From positions 30,651,225-30,715,224 of the forward strand of contig OY755242.1 in the NCBI GenBank assembly GCA_963576725.1: a stretch of DNA of 64,000 nt, read 5' to 3'. The notes beneath the pieces were generated by a model. That model had not been told where the DNA came from. It searched no databases and saw only the letters and a program-made list of their open reading frames with translations. Every line of letters starts with the position of its first letter. Within the stretch, counting starts at the first letter, position 1. A program made the translations under genes and the position numbers. The DNA comes from Azorinus chamasolen. Its lineage: Eukaryota > Mollusca > Bivalvia > Cardiida > Solecurtidae. This document shows, one piece after another, positions 21,120 to 31,228 of this stretch.

Positions 21120-21774
21120 TTGAGATTTTCTTTTTTTATTTTATTATGCACGCCTAACATTTGTTTACCCTTTGACGAGTTGAAATGTTAGATTGAATGA
21201 AGTTTCCGGAAACTTGGCTCTCTTATGGAGAGATGTAATAATTATTAATAATGTTTTTGTTTTATCAGTTTTAATGAAATTCCGTTTGTACAACACCAAG
21301 TTTCTCATAGTCTCACAAGTCTGCAAATTGGCTTCTAGCGTGTGTTTTGATCTATAAATCCCAGGTATTGTTGTATCGTCTGTATACACGTCAGTGTTGT
21401 CAATTACATTTGAAAGGAAAAAAGGGAGATCATTGAAAAATATAAACAATAACAACGGTCCTATGATTTTATCCTTGGGAATCACCACAGGATACACTTT
21501 GCTCCAAGGACATAATACCATTTAGACTTACTCTTTGCTTTCTTCCACTCAAATATGATTTAAACCATTCAACTGTAGTTTGAGAACATTTGTATATAAC
21601 TAGTTTTTTCTAACAGAATAGTATGGTCAATAAGATCGAAAGCTTTTTTAAAATCTACCATGGCAACAATAAAACCATCGTTTACTGGCTTCAACCATTT
21701 ATCAACTAAGTATATGCACTAGAGCAGTTTCACGGCTATGTTCTTTCTGAAACAACTTGGTGTCTGGACAATAA
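21120..21774 (-). pseudogene. LINE reverse transcriptase remnant, catalytic part
   Basis: Minus-strand translation across several frames shows VAMVDFKKAFDLIDH (RT motif A region), WFKSYLSGRKQRVS, GPLLLFIFFNDLPFF and YTDDTTIPG (a degenerate YADD-type motif), then LEANLQTCETM and KTKTLLI. This order is typical of Jockey/CR1-group non-LTR retrotransposons. At least two frameshifts and several stops make it inactive. It continues at 22446-22985 beyond an inserted repeat block. Confidence 0.75.
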
Positions 21775-22445
21775 TAAATTATGAAGAGAGGTGATCCCCC
21801 GAAAGCAAAAATTGCAACACAAAAGGAGAAATTTATTGAGTCTGTTCGTGAGCAGTAATTTAAAGTGCAACACTGCTCACGCCCCCTAGCACCGGCTTAA
21901 GTGGTATTCAATTTTTTACGAACCAAAAGTACTGAAATTCATGATCTCGAAGGATCAGAAAGTATAACAACACTGAGAATGAAGTATGGGGCGACGTTTT
22001 ACGACCGCCACAAAGCACTTAACACCTGCTGTTGTGAAAATTATAATTTCTGAAGAGAGGTGATCCCCCGAAAGCAACAATTGCAACACAAAAGGAGAAA
22101 AATAAGATTTTATTTACTCAAATAATTAGCAAGGGTGTTGTGAATATGTTTCTCAATAAGTGTTGATAAGGTGGGAAATATAGATATAGGTCTGTAATTA
22201 TTAAAAATTCTGAAGGGTTGTGATCCCCGAAAGCGAAAATTGCAACACAAAAAGAGAAAATTGCAGACTCGGTTTTATTGAGTCTGTTCATGAGCAGTAA
22301 TTGAAAGTGCAACACTGCTCACGCCCCCTAGCACCGGCTTAAGCGGCATTCAATTTTCAGAACAAGAAGTACTGAAATTCATGATCTCGAAGGATCAGAA
22401 GGTATAACAACACTGAGAATAAAGTACGGGCGACGTTTTACGGCC
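21775..22445. repeat. Repeat block R (three partial tandem units) inside the LINE
   Basis: Units begin TCTGAAGxGxxGTGATCCCC, pass GAAAATTGCAACACAAAA, GAGTCTGTTCATGAGCAGTA, GTGCAACACTGCTCACGCCC and CTAGCACCGGCTTAAG, and continue to ATGATCTCGAAGGATCAGAA and GGCGACGTTTTACGG. Two long units and one short one are recognisable. A fourth copy of the core lies inside the Tigger transposon at 49905-50045. The block divides the RT of the LINE. Confidence 0.7.
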
Positions 22446-22985
22446 GCCACAACATCATATATCGAGTCAACTTTGAATAAAGGATTCACCTTCACGGATT
22501 TCCATATATATGGAAATATACTTTGCGATATACTTAGATTATTAATACGAGGCACAATAGGACATATTATGTTTGCCGACAATTTCAACAGCATTGGACC
22601 AAGTTCATCAAGTCCAGTTGATTTTGAATCATCTAGATTCATCTTGCGTAATTTTTCTTATTTAAGAGTGGAGTATTAAAAACATCGGCATTGGAACACG
22701 TTGAATTACAAAGTATGTAACAGTTCTTAAAGCACAGGCAGGAATATTCTCTTTCAGGTTTGTAGCAATATTTGTTAAAAGTGTATTTAATTCATTTGAC
22801 ATTTGTTGTGAACGTTAGTCTCTACGCCATTAATACTTAAGCTGCGAATAGAGGATTTGTCGTCACTTGGCGCTCTAAATGCTTTAAATATCTTCCATAT
22901 AGTGGAATGGATCATTTTGGCCCTCGATAATTTTGTTTTAGTATAATGCCTTCTTGATGCGCAAATTTCTGCACATTTTGCGTTT
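22446..22985 (-). pseudogene. LINE remnant, linker and RT N-terminal part
   Basis: Upstream half of the same minus-strand LINE: ICASRRHYTKTKLSRAKMIH, then INGVETNVHNKCQMN and the RT entry motif SKSTGLDELGPMLLKLSANI followed by FPYIWKSVKVNPLFK. The frame runs into block R at 22445. Confidence 0.7.
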
Positions 22986-23351
22986 CGAACTGCCTTCAGA
23001 ATTGGAATATATGTACCTTATTACTTATTTAACGCTAAACAGCACGGTCAGTAAATGGTTGTTTGTGTCGAAAAAACAAGAAAAGTGGATTGCTACGGAA
23101 ACTAACGGAACAGTTTTCGTCATTGGCCGGAATCTATCTGACATACCGGAAATAATCAGTCGATGTACCTGTATGAGTTAGCTCCCTTTGACCGTTAAAT
23201 TTGTATGATACCATTGAACGGTATATTTAGCATGTGGTAAGATGGGCATATTGCCTTATTTTCCTGAATAAAGTATATTATGTAGGCCAACAACCAGTGT
23301 CGACCATTGTACATGTGGTAACAACCTAATTAATATTCAAAGCGTTGTTTA
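22986..23351. other. No gene recognised
   Basis: Mixed sequence between the LINE and PLE copy B2. No family recognised. Confidence 0.35.
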
Positions 23352-24735
23352 CTCAGAAGTTTGCGAAGCACTAATCTTTCTTTTGGATAACATATTTGTA
23401 CGTTATGGGAATGCTATATACCGTCAGGTAATTGGTATTCCTATGGGTACGAATTGTGCACCACTTGTCGCAGAGTTGTTTTTGTACTGCTATGAGAGAG
23501 ATTTCAAGTTGCGTTTGAATCCTCAATCACAAGAAGATGTTATAAAAGCCTTTAATGAAACTTGTCGATATTTGGATGATATTTTTAACTTGGATAACCC
23601 TTTCTTTAATGCTCTGATTCCTACAATTTATCCTAAAGACCTCAAATTGAATAAAGCTAACCCGTCCGACAATTATGCAGCGTTTCTTGATCTAGACCTT
23701 AAAACTAATAATGGAATGATTTCTTCTAAAATATATGACAAAAGAGATGATTTTGATTTTAATATTGTAAATTTTCCTCATCTTGACGGGGATGTTCCCC
23801 GTGCTCCATCTTACGGGGTGTATATATCTCAACTTATTCGTTTTGCTAGAGCTTGTTCATCTATTGACGATTTTAACAGTCGAAATCTCATTTTAACTGA
23901 AAAACTGCTTAAGCAAGGATATAGATACCATAAACTAAGAAAACCTTTCGAAATCTCTCGCTTATTGACAAGTACCAATGTAATCTTAAGGTGCTTCTGC
24001 GACACGGTATTTCACATCCTGAATTTTATGGTGATGTGATTTACAAACTTCGTAAAATTATTGGACATACCCATTTTCTCACTGTGTTCATCAAATATGT
24101 TAAAAAATTCATTAAAAAAGGGATATGGTCCTGTAGTACTACAACATACTCCATGTTTGGTTGTGAACCCCTTTACAGTTGGCAATCACGCTGGCCTCTT
24201 TGCATGTACGCCGACAAGAAAGGTTAAGTACTCTATGAAGGCGACCTCTTAAATCCAGAAATGGAAGGAGAACGTCGGATATCTGTACTATTTCGTTTTT
24301 GTCGTACCCTTTATTACTTTTCTACAGTTACTCTGCAGCTCAATCATTGAGTACACTAGCGATAGGTGGATACAGTTTGTTCACTTAAATGTTTTCGTTA
24401 TACATGCACTTTACCACTGTATTTTCCGTCGCGGTTGTTGTAGATTAGTCGGAGAGGAGATACGTTTATTTACACTGTTTGTCTTTAGGGTGGGGATGGA
24501 ATGAGTGTGAGATTAGGCGCCCATAAAACGGTTTAACCCCCCAGTGAATTTTGTCACTGACAGTTCAAAGGCGGTACTTCCATCTGCCTCATATTGTATG
24601 TTTTTTTTGTCTTTGTGCGTCTCTTGTTGTTTTTATAGTTATGTACATTTGCTGTTACCTTGTGTTGCTGTTCGGGCGACTGTTTGTTCTGTATGTGGTG
24701 TTTCCTGCATGACTCATTTTTGTACTTTGAGATAA
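23352..24735 (+). mobile_element. Naiad-type PLE fragment B2 (RT core to 3' tail)
   Basis: 5'-truncated within RT. The frame 23383-24039 retains motif B (GIPMGTNCAPLVAELFLYCY) and the catalytic YLDDIFNLDNPFF (motif C, YLDD), then the region around KIYDKRDDFDFNIVNF. A small deletion near 23945 shifts the frame. The C-terminus continues in other frames to 24252. A SECIS-like hairpin (24225-24290) and a complete subfamily-B tail end at ATGACTCATTTTTGTACTTT. RT motif A and everything upstream are lost. Confidence 0.9.
24225..24290 (+). promoter_or_regulatory. SECIS-like stem-loop (copy B2)
   Basis: 5' strand AAGTACTCTATGAAGGCGAC then CTCTTAAA. 3' strand AAGGAGAACGTCGGATATCT then GTACTA. Lower helix AGTAC/GTACT. 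Quartet UGAA opposite GGAU. Upper helix GGCG-(AC)-CUCU paired with AGGAG-(AA)-CGUC. Unpaired AAA precedes a mini-helix UCC/GGA (form-2 like). The TAG stop is mutated to AAG in this copy. Confidence 0.75.
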
Positions 24736-24736
24736 G

Positions 24737-25115
24737 TGCGAGGTTAGAACGTCCGTAAACCGGTTTAAACCCCCAGTGGTGATTTTGCTACTTACCGTGC
24801 TAAGGCGGTTCTCTCTTTGTCACCCTTACTTTTGTTTGTCTTGTATCTTTGTGCTTGTGTTTTGTTCATGTTTGTCTCTGGTGCTCGTGTATTTGTTGGT
24901 GTTTTCTGTGTTCTTCTCGTGTGTTTGCGTGTGTTTGGTTGTGTGTGTGTGACATGCTGTCTATTGATGTGTTGGTGGTGATTGCGTCTTGTATGTGACT
25001 TTCTACTGTATGTGTGTGTATGAATATAAATTGCTATGCTTTCTGTAGGTGTTTTGGTGATGGTGGCGTTTTGTGTGTTGCTTTTCCTGCTTGACTTTAC
25101 TGCTCTTTCATATTA
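24737..25115 (+). mobile_element. PLE 3' tail fragment (subfamily A, A6) joined to B2
   Basis: Directly after the end of the B2 tail comes GAGATAAGTGCGAGGTTAGA, CCGGTTTAAACCCCCAGTGG, the hairpin, and a TG run to the CTTGACTTTACTGCT ending. A subfamily-A tail is thus fused to the terminus of a subfamily-B copy. Confidence 0.8.
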
Positions 25116-25224
25116 TATTATTTTGCCTTGTATTGTATAAATATTTTGTCATAATTGCATGTATTTTAAATTTCTTGTTTGTATGTTTAACTCTTGAACA
25201 TTTGGAGGAAATAAAGACATAGAC

Positions 25225-25426
25225 TACTAGTAGTACTACTACTACTTCTACTACTTCTACTACTACTACTACCACCACCCCTACTACTACTACTACTACT
25301 ACTTCTACTACTACTACTACTACTACTATTGCTACTACTACTGCTAGTACTACTGATACTGCTACTACTACTAGTAGTATTTTACTATTACTACTACAAC
25401 GACTTCTGATACTACTACTACTGTTG

Positions 25427-25468
<42 letters not shown>

Positions 25469-25668
25469 TTACTACTACTACTAGAACTAACATTACTACA
25501 ACGACTTCTACAACTACGACGCCTATTACTACTACTGTTACTACTACTTCTGCTACTTCTCCTGCTTCTACTACTAATACTACTTCTACTATTACTAGTA
25601 TTACTATTACTACTTCTACTACTAGTACTATTACTATTACTCCTACTCCTACTACTACTTCTACTGCA

Positions 25669-25706
<38 letters not shown>

Positions 25707-25712
25707 TACTAC
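25225..25712. repeat. (CTA)n trinucleotide microsatellite, about 490 bp
   Basis: Nearly continuous ACT/CTA triplets with TTC, ACA and GTA variants. All six frames are open over long distances, giving poly-Leu, poly-Val or Ser-rich translations that are artefacts. It lies just 3' of a PLE tail. Confidence 0.95.
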
Positions 25713-26149
25713 CCCATCCCAATTACCCCTTACGTCCACGGTTTTAGTACACTGATAAGCTGACTCTTCACTTTATCTCAGTGTATACTCCAACAATTAC
25801 AATATAATTATGTAGATGCGCTAACGCGACAATCGCACACCACACTGCAGCCTGGGAGGGTGCCATATTGACCTGTAAGTTTTCTTTGATAGAATAATTC
25901 ATAACCCTTTACCCCGTAGAAACGCATGTTAACTAATTTGCAAGCAGAGCAGATCCAAATCAGACGACTCCAGATTACTATGTTAGCTTATGAAATAATA
26001 CTGATCTTTTTCACAGGACCAAACATTCTGTTCCCATGCAATTATAAAAGTCAAGCAATCAATATTCATGATTGTTATTTCTTATATGAATGTTCACTGA
26101 GTTAAGAGATGAAGAAGTTAGATTTTCCTTTTTTCGCCAACTTTATTGC
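25713..26149. other. No gene; family-C MITE left end
   Basis: Contains ATAACCCTTTACCCCGTAGA and CAAGCAGAGCAGATCC (25905-25970), a truncated family-C MITE. Otherwise unrecognised. Confidence 0.4.
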
Positions 26150-26395
26150 ATTATAAACGACGTATGAATATTCATGTAAGGGATTATTAATAAGAATATG
26201 TTTGTAACTGCCATATAAACAAAGCAATGCCTGTTCATGACAAAACGTGTGTAATCATTTTGATAGTATTCCATAACCACATAGAGCAGACCCTGATCAA
26301 TCAGTACCTACATGAGCAGTCTGGTCTGGGTCTACTGTTTGCAAAGGGGTAAAATGCAATCTCTATCACATAGAGGGTTGGTTAACTCTATTCCT
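26150..26395 (+). mobile_element. TTAA-MITE, family C
   Basis: ATGAATATTCATGTAAGGGA at the left. Hairpin AGAGCAGACCCTGATCAATC / GGTCTGGGTCTACTG with both the C/T and T/A mismatches kept. Right end GAGGGTTGGTTAA. A second half-hairpin lies at 26440-26490. Confidence 0.6.
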
Positions 26396-26660
26396 TAGAT
26401 ACGTATTTAAAGGCCTTTATAAATAGAGTCGATCTAGATCAAACTGTTCTTGTAGGAGCCGCCTGACAAGGGTCTGCTCTGTTTATTTTTGGAACAGTAT
26501 ATATCTGATTGTACAGTTTCCGCCATTACCTATATGTCCAAGTGTCATTATTGTGCCATTATTTTTATAAGTGTTTACATTAAACAGCAGCACTGCGTTT
26601 ACTCTGATTTTGTGGTAATAGTATTACTTTATGCAACTAATAGTTATCTGTCTTCCAGTA

Positions 26661-26857
26661 CAGTAGAACGTCTCTACACCGGATGATACATTTAGAATTT
26701 CTATCGGTCTTAGATATAGATGGCAGCTTAATGCAGGATGAGCGTGGTACAGAAAATCAATCAAGGAGCTTTCTGTATGACTTTCAGCCTGCATTAAGCA
26801 GCCTAAAAGTATTTAAATTCTTCTCTACTAGAATTCCGCTGCAGAAGAGTTGTACTG
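26661..26857. mobile_element. Tc1/mariner-type MITE with TA target duplication
   Basis: Ends CAGTAGAACGTCTCTACACC and (inverted) GCAGAAGAGTTGTACTG, flanked on both sides by TA. The interior has the family's inverted pair GCTTAATGCAGGATGAGC / CAGCCTGCATTAAGC. Same family as 2275-2457. Confidence 0.75.
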
Positions 26858-27009
26858 TATAACTCTTTCAAAAACGCCAATTTTGTAAAACATTCTTTAC
26901 GACAAACAACGCAGTCCCAGGTCAGTAGGCACATTTTAAAGTCGTGTCTGCTCTGGAACTACCCTCTTTGGCCAAGCCTTTAACAATATATCGGTTTTAA
27001 TTTGACTTC

Positions 27010-27345
27010 TAGATACAGTACCAGTCTTTATGCAGAATGAGAGTCTTGCAAAAACCTCCAAAAGAACACCCTTCAACATGGCAAAAAGCTCCAAAAGGAC
27101 TTCCTGCAGCATGACAATGAGCTCCAAAAGGGCTTCCTGCAGGATGACAAAAAGCTCCAGAAGGACTTCCTGCAGCATGCTAAAAGGGACTTCCTGCAGC
27201 ATGACTAAAACTCCTTTAAAAACTTTCTGCAAGATGACAAAAAGCCCCAAAACGACTTCCTGCAGCATGATCAATCGTCCTCAAAAGACTTCAGTCAACA
27301 CCACAAAAGTTTCCACATGGACGTCATGGAGCATGACTTTCTTCA
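27010..27345. repeat. Minisatellite of about 30-32-bp units
   Basis: About nine degenerate units of the form ATGACAAAAAGCTCCAAAAG GACTTCCTGCAGC (shown in two blocks). The unit resembles the interior hairpin half of the TA-MITE family (GCAGAATGAGAGTCTTGCAA...CTCC), so it probably arose by expansion of a MITE. Both strands are open (about 107 and 112 codons) because of the repeat. Not considered a gene. Confidence 0.75.
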
Positions 27346-27814
27346 CGGATTAATACAATCACCTATTTTAGATATCTTATTTAATTATTTAGTCTCATAG
27401 AATGTGCTTGTTTTATATCTAAGACTATAGCGGAAAACTAACAACTATTCATGTAAAAGTGTGTGCGTGTACACTAGAAAGGTGATAGGTACTGTCGTGT
27501 AACCAACATAAAGCATACATTCTGATTTCTAATGTTTGTGACTTTTTGTGTTGAATTGGATATATATCGGACATTAATTGGTGCATTAATATCCCCTAGA
27601 TCTAAAATCGGTGATGGGTCCAAGGTCCAGTATAATCCCTATTGAAGAGGGAAATACATCCATTTGAAAAGTATAGGCACCTGTTGTTACATGTGACAAT
27701 ATATACTTAATTTACAGGCAAAATATGAGATAGAAAACTACTTTGCTGTCTCGCAAAACCAAATGGATATTCCTTTATGCACTGGCAATATATTCGCAAA
27801 ACAAACTGACTCAT
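27346..27814. other. No gene recognised
   Basis: AT-rich sequence upstream of the LINE. May contain its 5' untranslated region, but nothing diagnostic is visible. Confidence 0.35.
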
Positions 27815-28305
27815 GTTCTATGTTAGGTCGTCCTTATGCATTATTCTACTCCAGATTACTCTTATAAGCATCAGATGTGGAGATGAACCCAGGACCTTCC
27901 GAAAATAACACTGAACTGTTGTTGAAGGCTAAAGACGCATCAACTGAGAAACAAGCCTTGCAAATACAAATAGGATTTTGTGGGTCTCAAAAGTGATATT
28001 TCCAATGCAGTCAGAGCTTGCGTCAATCAACTCAAAATTATGTTATCTTAGGAACAAAAACAAAGGTAGTAAAATCTATATTGAATACCACATAATTACC
28101 TGAATCTATAGATAAAGATAAGTCTTTGTTGTTTGCCTGGCGAATGGGTGCATTCGATAGTGAGTGGCCGAGAATGACTCTAGCGAATTTTAAATATCCA
28201 GACGACAAATTTTGTTTGTACTAACAAAGGGATGAACTCAGATAAAATGACATTCAAATATCAAATGATTTAACATAGTGAGAAGCGACAACTAGATGAT
28301 TTGAA
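27815..28305 (+). pseudogene. LINE N-terminal region with 2A-like motif
   Basis: In one frame 27817-27990 reads MLGRPYALFYSRLLL, a TAA, then ASDVEMNPGPSENNTELLLK. DVEMNPGP (27874-27897) fits the D-V/I-E-x-N-P-G-P ribosome-skipping consensus, which is known at the N-terminus of some APE-type non-LTR retrotransposons. A Lys/Glu/Gln-rich, possibly coiled-coil segment follows, then KSLLFAWRMGAFDSEWPRM in another frame. PLE A3 interrupts the element at about 28305. It appears to resume at about 31935 with the APE nuclease. It is broken by stops and frameshifts. Confidence 0.6.
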
Positions 28306-28791
28306 GTAACAGAGTAGTTATGGATATGTCAATAAAGGTAAATTACGTCGTAATATGTCTATTCATGATTTACATACCATTCTAAAACAAACTGGTAAAC
28401 ATTCTATGTTATCTTGTTTATCGTCTTTACCCTTTTCCTGTCTTAAGTCCATAGACGAAGAGGCTGATAAAATCTATATGCGTACAGATCCGTTAATTAA
28501 TACTGCCTCACTTATACAAAGTTACACACAGCATGTTCTTCGTTCACGTATTGATAAAGAATCTGAACATAAAATACATTTTCTGATCTTCAGTTCCTAA
28601 TAAAGGTATCGATTTTATTGATATTCAAAGTATATTTCGTGATAAGAATGTAATCGATACTATTCCCAAATATTTCATCAACTCTGAATCACCTATCATC
28701 TGTTATAAATATAATAAACCTATTAGAAATGTTATTTTTAACTACAATAAAATTGTCTCTTACTTAAATTGATGTTAATACTCCTATTTCT

Positions 28792-28794
28792 TGA
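28792..28794 (+). other. In-frame TGA at the first Cys of the CxC motif (candidate Sec codon, A3)
   Basis: Local reading ATT TCT TGA GAT TGT, i.e. I-S-*-D-C, followed by SISSFCYKPVGHVITG. Copy B4 has the same TGA at 43967-43969 (D-N-*-D-C-ATSKFCY) although the surrounding residues differ. The linker between nuclease and RT in Naiads is reported to carry a CxC motif. Here its first Cys is TGA in both subfamilies. Recoding as selenocysteine fits. Inheritance of an old nonsense mutation is the alternative. Confidence 0.65.
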
Positions 28795-29191
28795 GATTGT
28801 AGCATTTCTAGCTTTTGCTATAAACCAGTTGGTCATGTCATTACTGGTAATTTTGATATCATTAAGGATAAACGTCTCAGGACCCTCCTAACTAAAGGAC
28901 CTAAATATAGATTACCTTCCCTTATTGATTCCTCATATTGCGGAAGCTATTCAAGAATTCTGCATCAAATGGTGTCGACGAGAACATGCTGATGTTAATG
29001 CCCTTTCGGATTGGAAGAAAAGTATTTTCGATATTATTGATACACGTATTACTTTTTACAAATCAAATTACCATCTTTTACCACCTCGACCTAGAGTTAC
29101 ATTTCGCTACTAGAAGAAAAACATTTCTAATTTTCATTCAGATTATGTTCTTGTTCCTGCTGACAAGGCATCAAACAATGTAATCATTATT

Positions 29192-29194
29192 TGA
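29192..29194 (+). other. In-frame TGA in RT N-terminal region (candidate Sec codon, A3)
   Basis: Reads AAT GTA ATC ATT ATT TGA AGA TTG, i.e. NVIII-*-RLYYVDVLK. Copy B4 carries TGA at the homologous place (43574-43576, NVIII-*-RLHYIDVLK). In related PLE proteins, as I remember them, this position is usually Cys (VVVCRLHY-like). Confidence 0.6.
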
Positions 29195-29442
29195 AGATTG
29201 TATTATGTTGATGTTTTAAAGAAGGAGCTAACTGATTCAAAAACTTATATAACAGTTCAAACACCTGAAAAAGATATAGTCTCGGAACATGTAAAAATGT
29301 GCAATAAATTTAAGTTTGGTCCTAACATAAAACAACATAAACTTTCTACTTTGTACTGGATTCCGAAACTACATAAAACCCTTATAAGGCGAATTTTATT
29401 GCCAACTCTAGCTGTTGTACCACTACTAAATTATCTATACTT

Positions 29443-30444
29443 TTGACGTCCTGTCTTACTAAGATCAAAGAACATGTAAAACGCTATTGTGATAAAATAT
29501 ATGAAAATTCTGGTATTAATGTTTTTTGGTCCATAAAAAATTCAAATGATGTTTTAACAAAACTTGAAAATGAACAGTATAACATTTCTTTACTGAGCTC
29601 TTATGATTTCTCTACACTCTATACTACTCTACCTCACCATCTTATAAAGGATAAACTTATTAAATTAATAGAAAAAACCTTTGCCAGAGAAAACAAAATG
29701 TTCATTGCTTGTAATGTTCAACGTTCATTCTTTTCGAATTCAGAAGTTGAACATTACACAATGTGGACTTGCCTTGATGTTTGTAGATCTCTTACCTTTC
29801 TTTTAGATAATATATTTGTGCGTTATGGGGATACCATATATCGTCAAGTTGTTGGTATACCCATGGGTACAAATTGTGCCCATCTTGTTGCAGATTTGTT
29901 TTTGTACTGCTACGAGAGGGGTTTTATGCTTAGCTTAAAACCTGATACACAGACCGATATAGTTAATGCTTTTAATAAAACTTCAAGGTATTTAGACGAT
30001 ATTTTGAATTTAGATAATCCTTATTTTGATACTATGATTTCTTCAATTTACCCAAAAGAACTGTCTTTAAACAAAGCTAATCAATCTGACATTAATGCTT
30101 CATTTTTAGATTTGAATCTTTCAATTACAAATGATAAAGTTTCGTCCAAAGTATACGATAAAAGAGAAGATTTTAATTTTAAAATTGTTAATTATCCTTT
30201 TCTAGATGGAGATGTGCCACGTTCTACATCTTATGGGGTTTATATTTCTCAACTTATTAGGTTTGCCCGAGCCTGTTCTTTGCTTGAAGATTTTAACAGA
30301 CGTAATTTAGTTATAACTGATAAACTTCTTAAGCAAGGTTACAGATATCACAAACTTCGGAAAACTTTTTCTAAATTTTATTATCGAAATTTACCTCTCA
30401 TTAGTAAATATAATTGCAATCTACGGACGTTACTGCGACAAGGC
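29443..30444 (+). pseudogene. PLE reverse transcriptase core, copy A3
   Basis: The open frame covers the RT palm: motif A SSYDFSTLYTTLPHHLIKDK, motif B GIPMGTNCAHLVADLFLYCY, and motif C YLDDILNLDNPYFD with the two catalytic aspartates. The conserved KVYDKREDFNFKIVNYPFLD, SYGVYISQLIRFARACSLL and LVITDKLLKQGYRYH blocks follow. The RT would copy its own RNA onto nicked DNA. At 30445 a 25-nt deletion relative to copy A1 shifts the frame and replaces the true C-terminus, which continues in another frame to 30662. Upstream, frameshifts at about 28590 and 28770 break the N-terminal region. The reading frame starts at a non-ATG boundary and is not a real N-terminus. Confidence 0.85.
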
Positions 30445-30635
30445 ATGTTATCTACAAACTTAGGAAAATTCGGGGTCATATCCATTTTCATGATTTGTTT
30501 ATAAAACGCATTAAAACATTTAAAAAGAAAGGTTATGGTCCTATTATATTGCAACGCACTGCATGTTTGGTTATCGACCCTTTTACAGTCGGTAGCTACG
30601 CTTCCCTCTTTGCTTGCGCGATGACAGGCCGAGGG

Positions 30636-30700
30636 AAGTACTCTATGATGGTATACTCTTAAACTTGGATACAGGATGAGCTTACCAGACTCATGTATTA
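30636..30700 (+). promoter_or_regulatory. SECIS-like stem-loop (copy A3)
   Basis: AGTACTCTATGATGGTATAC then TCTTAAAC on the 5' side. GATGAGCTTACCAGACTCAT then GTATTA on the 3' side. UGA/GA quartet and AAA intact. The lower helix has one changed base on each side compared with A2. Confidence 0.7.
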
Positions 30701-30929
30701 CGTTTTCCCTGTCGTGCCCTTAACGGCTTACCTGCAGGTGCTCTGACTTCAGCAAAGTCATTGAGTACATATTTGACGGATTGTCACAGTTATTATGCTA
30801 TGTTTTACATGTTGTCCTGTGTTCACCGTCGCCTATGTTGTGGGTAAGTCCAGCGGGGATACCTTTATTTACAATATTTGTAAAGCTAGGGTGACTTTGA
30901 GAGAAGTGTGAGGTTAGGACGTCCGTAAA

Positions 30930-30982
30930 CCGGTTTAAACCCCCAGTGGTGTTTTTGCTACTGACCGTGCCAAGGCGGTACT
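30930..30982 (+). other. Conserved double hairpin in PLE tail
   Basis: CCGGTTTAAACCCCCAGTGG leads into a short hairpin (CAGTGGTG / TGCTACTG), followed directly by ACCG-TGCCAAGG-CGGT. In subfamily B the first stem is CAGTGAC/GTCACTG, so pairing is kept despite sequence change. It is found in every tail in the window (18445, 20485, 24541, 24770, 31650, 39165, 41785, 54205 areas). Role unknown. It lacks the CTGATGA...GAAA core of a hammerhead ribozyme. Confidence 0.55.
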
Positions 30983-31228
30983 CTCTTTGTCACCCTTCCT
31001 TTTGTTTGCCTTGCGTCTTTGTGCTTGTGATTTGTTCATGTGTGGAACGTTTGTCTCTGGTTCTTGTGTGTCTTTTGGTGTTTTCTGTGTTCATTTCGTG
31101 TGTGTGTGTGCGTTTGGGTGTGTGGTTATGTGTGTGTGTGTGTGTGTCATGCTGTCTATCGGTGTTTTGGTGGTGGTTGCGTCTTGCATGTGGCTTTGCC
31201 TGCTTGACTTTACTACTTTTCCATTTAG

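Larger units (their letters stand above)
28310..31228 (+). mobile_element. Naiad-type PLE copy A3 (near full RT, 3' tail)
   Basis: The longest subfamily-A copy. It lacks the GIY-YIG nuclease (5' truncated) and starts near KLRRNMSIHDLHTILKQTGK. It then runs through the RT N-terminal region in shifted frames with TGA codons at 28792-28794 and 29192-29194, an open RT frame (29443-30444), the C-terminus, a SECIS-like hairpin and a full tail ending CTTTACTACTTTTCCATT. It sits inside a LINE and is followed directly by a second, shorter copy of its own 3' end (A4). Confidence 0.9.

Noticed and set aside
25225..25712. Large Ser-, Leu- or Val-rich proteins on both strands.
   Set aside because: They are translations of a (CTA)n microsatellite that is open in every frame.
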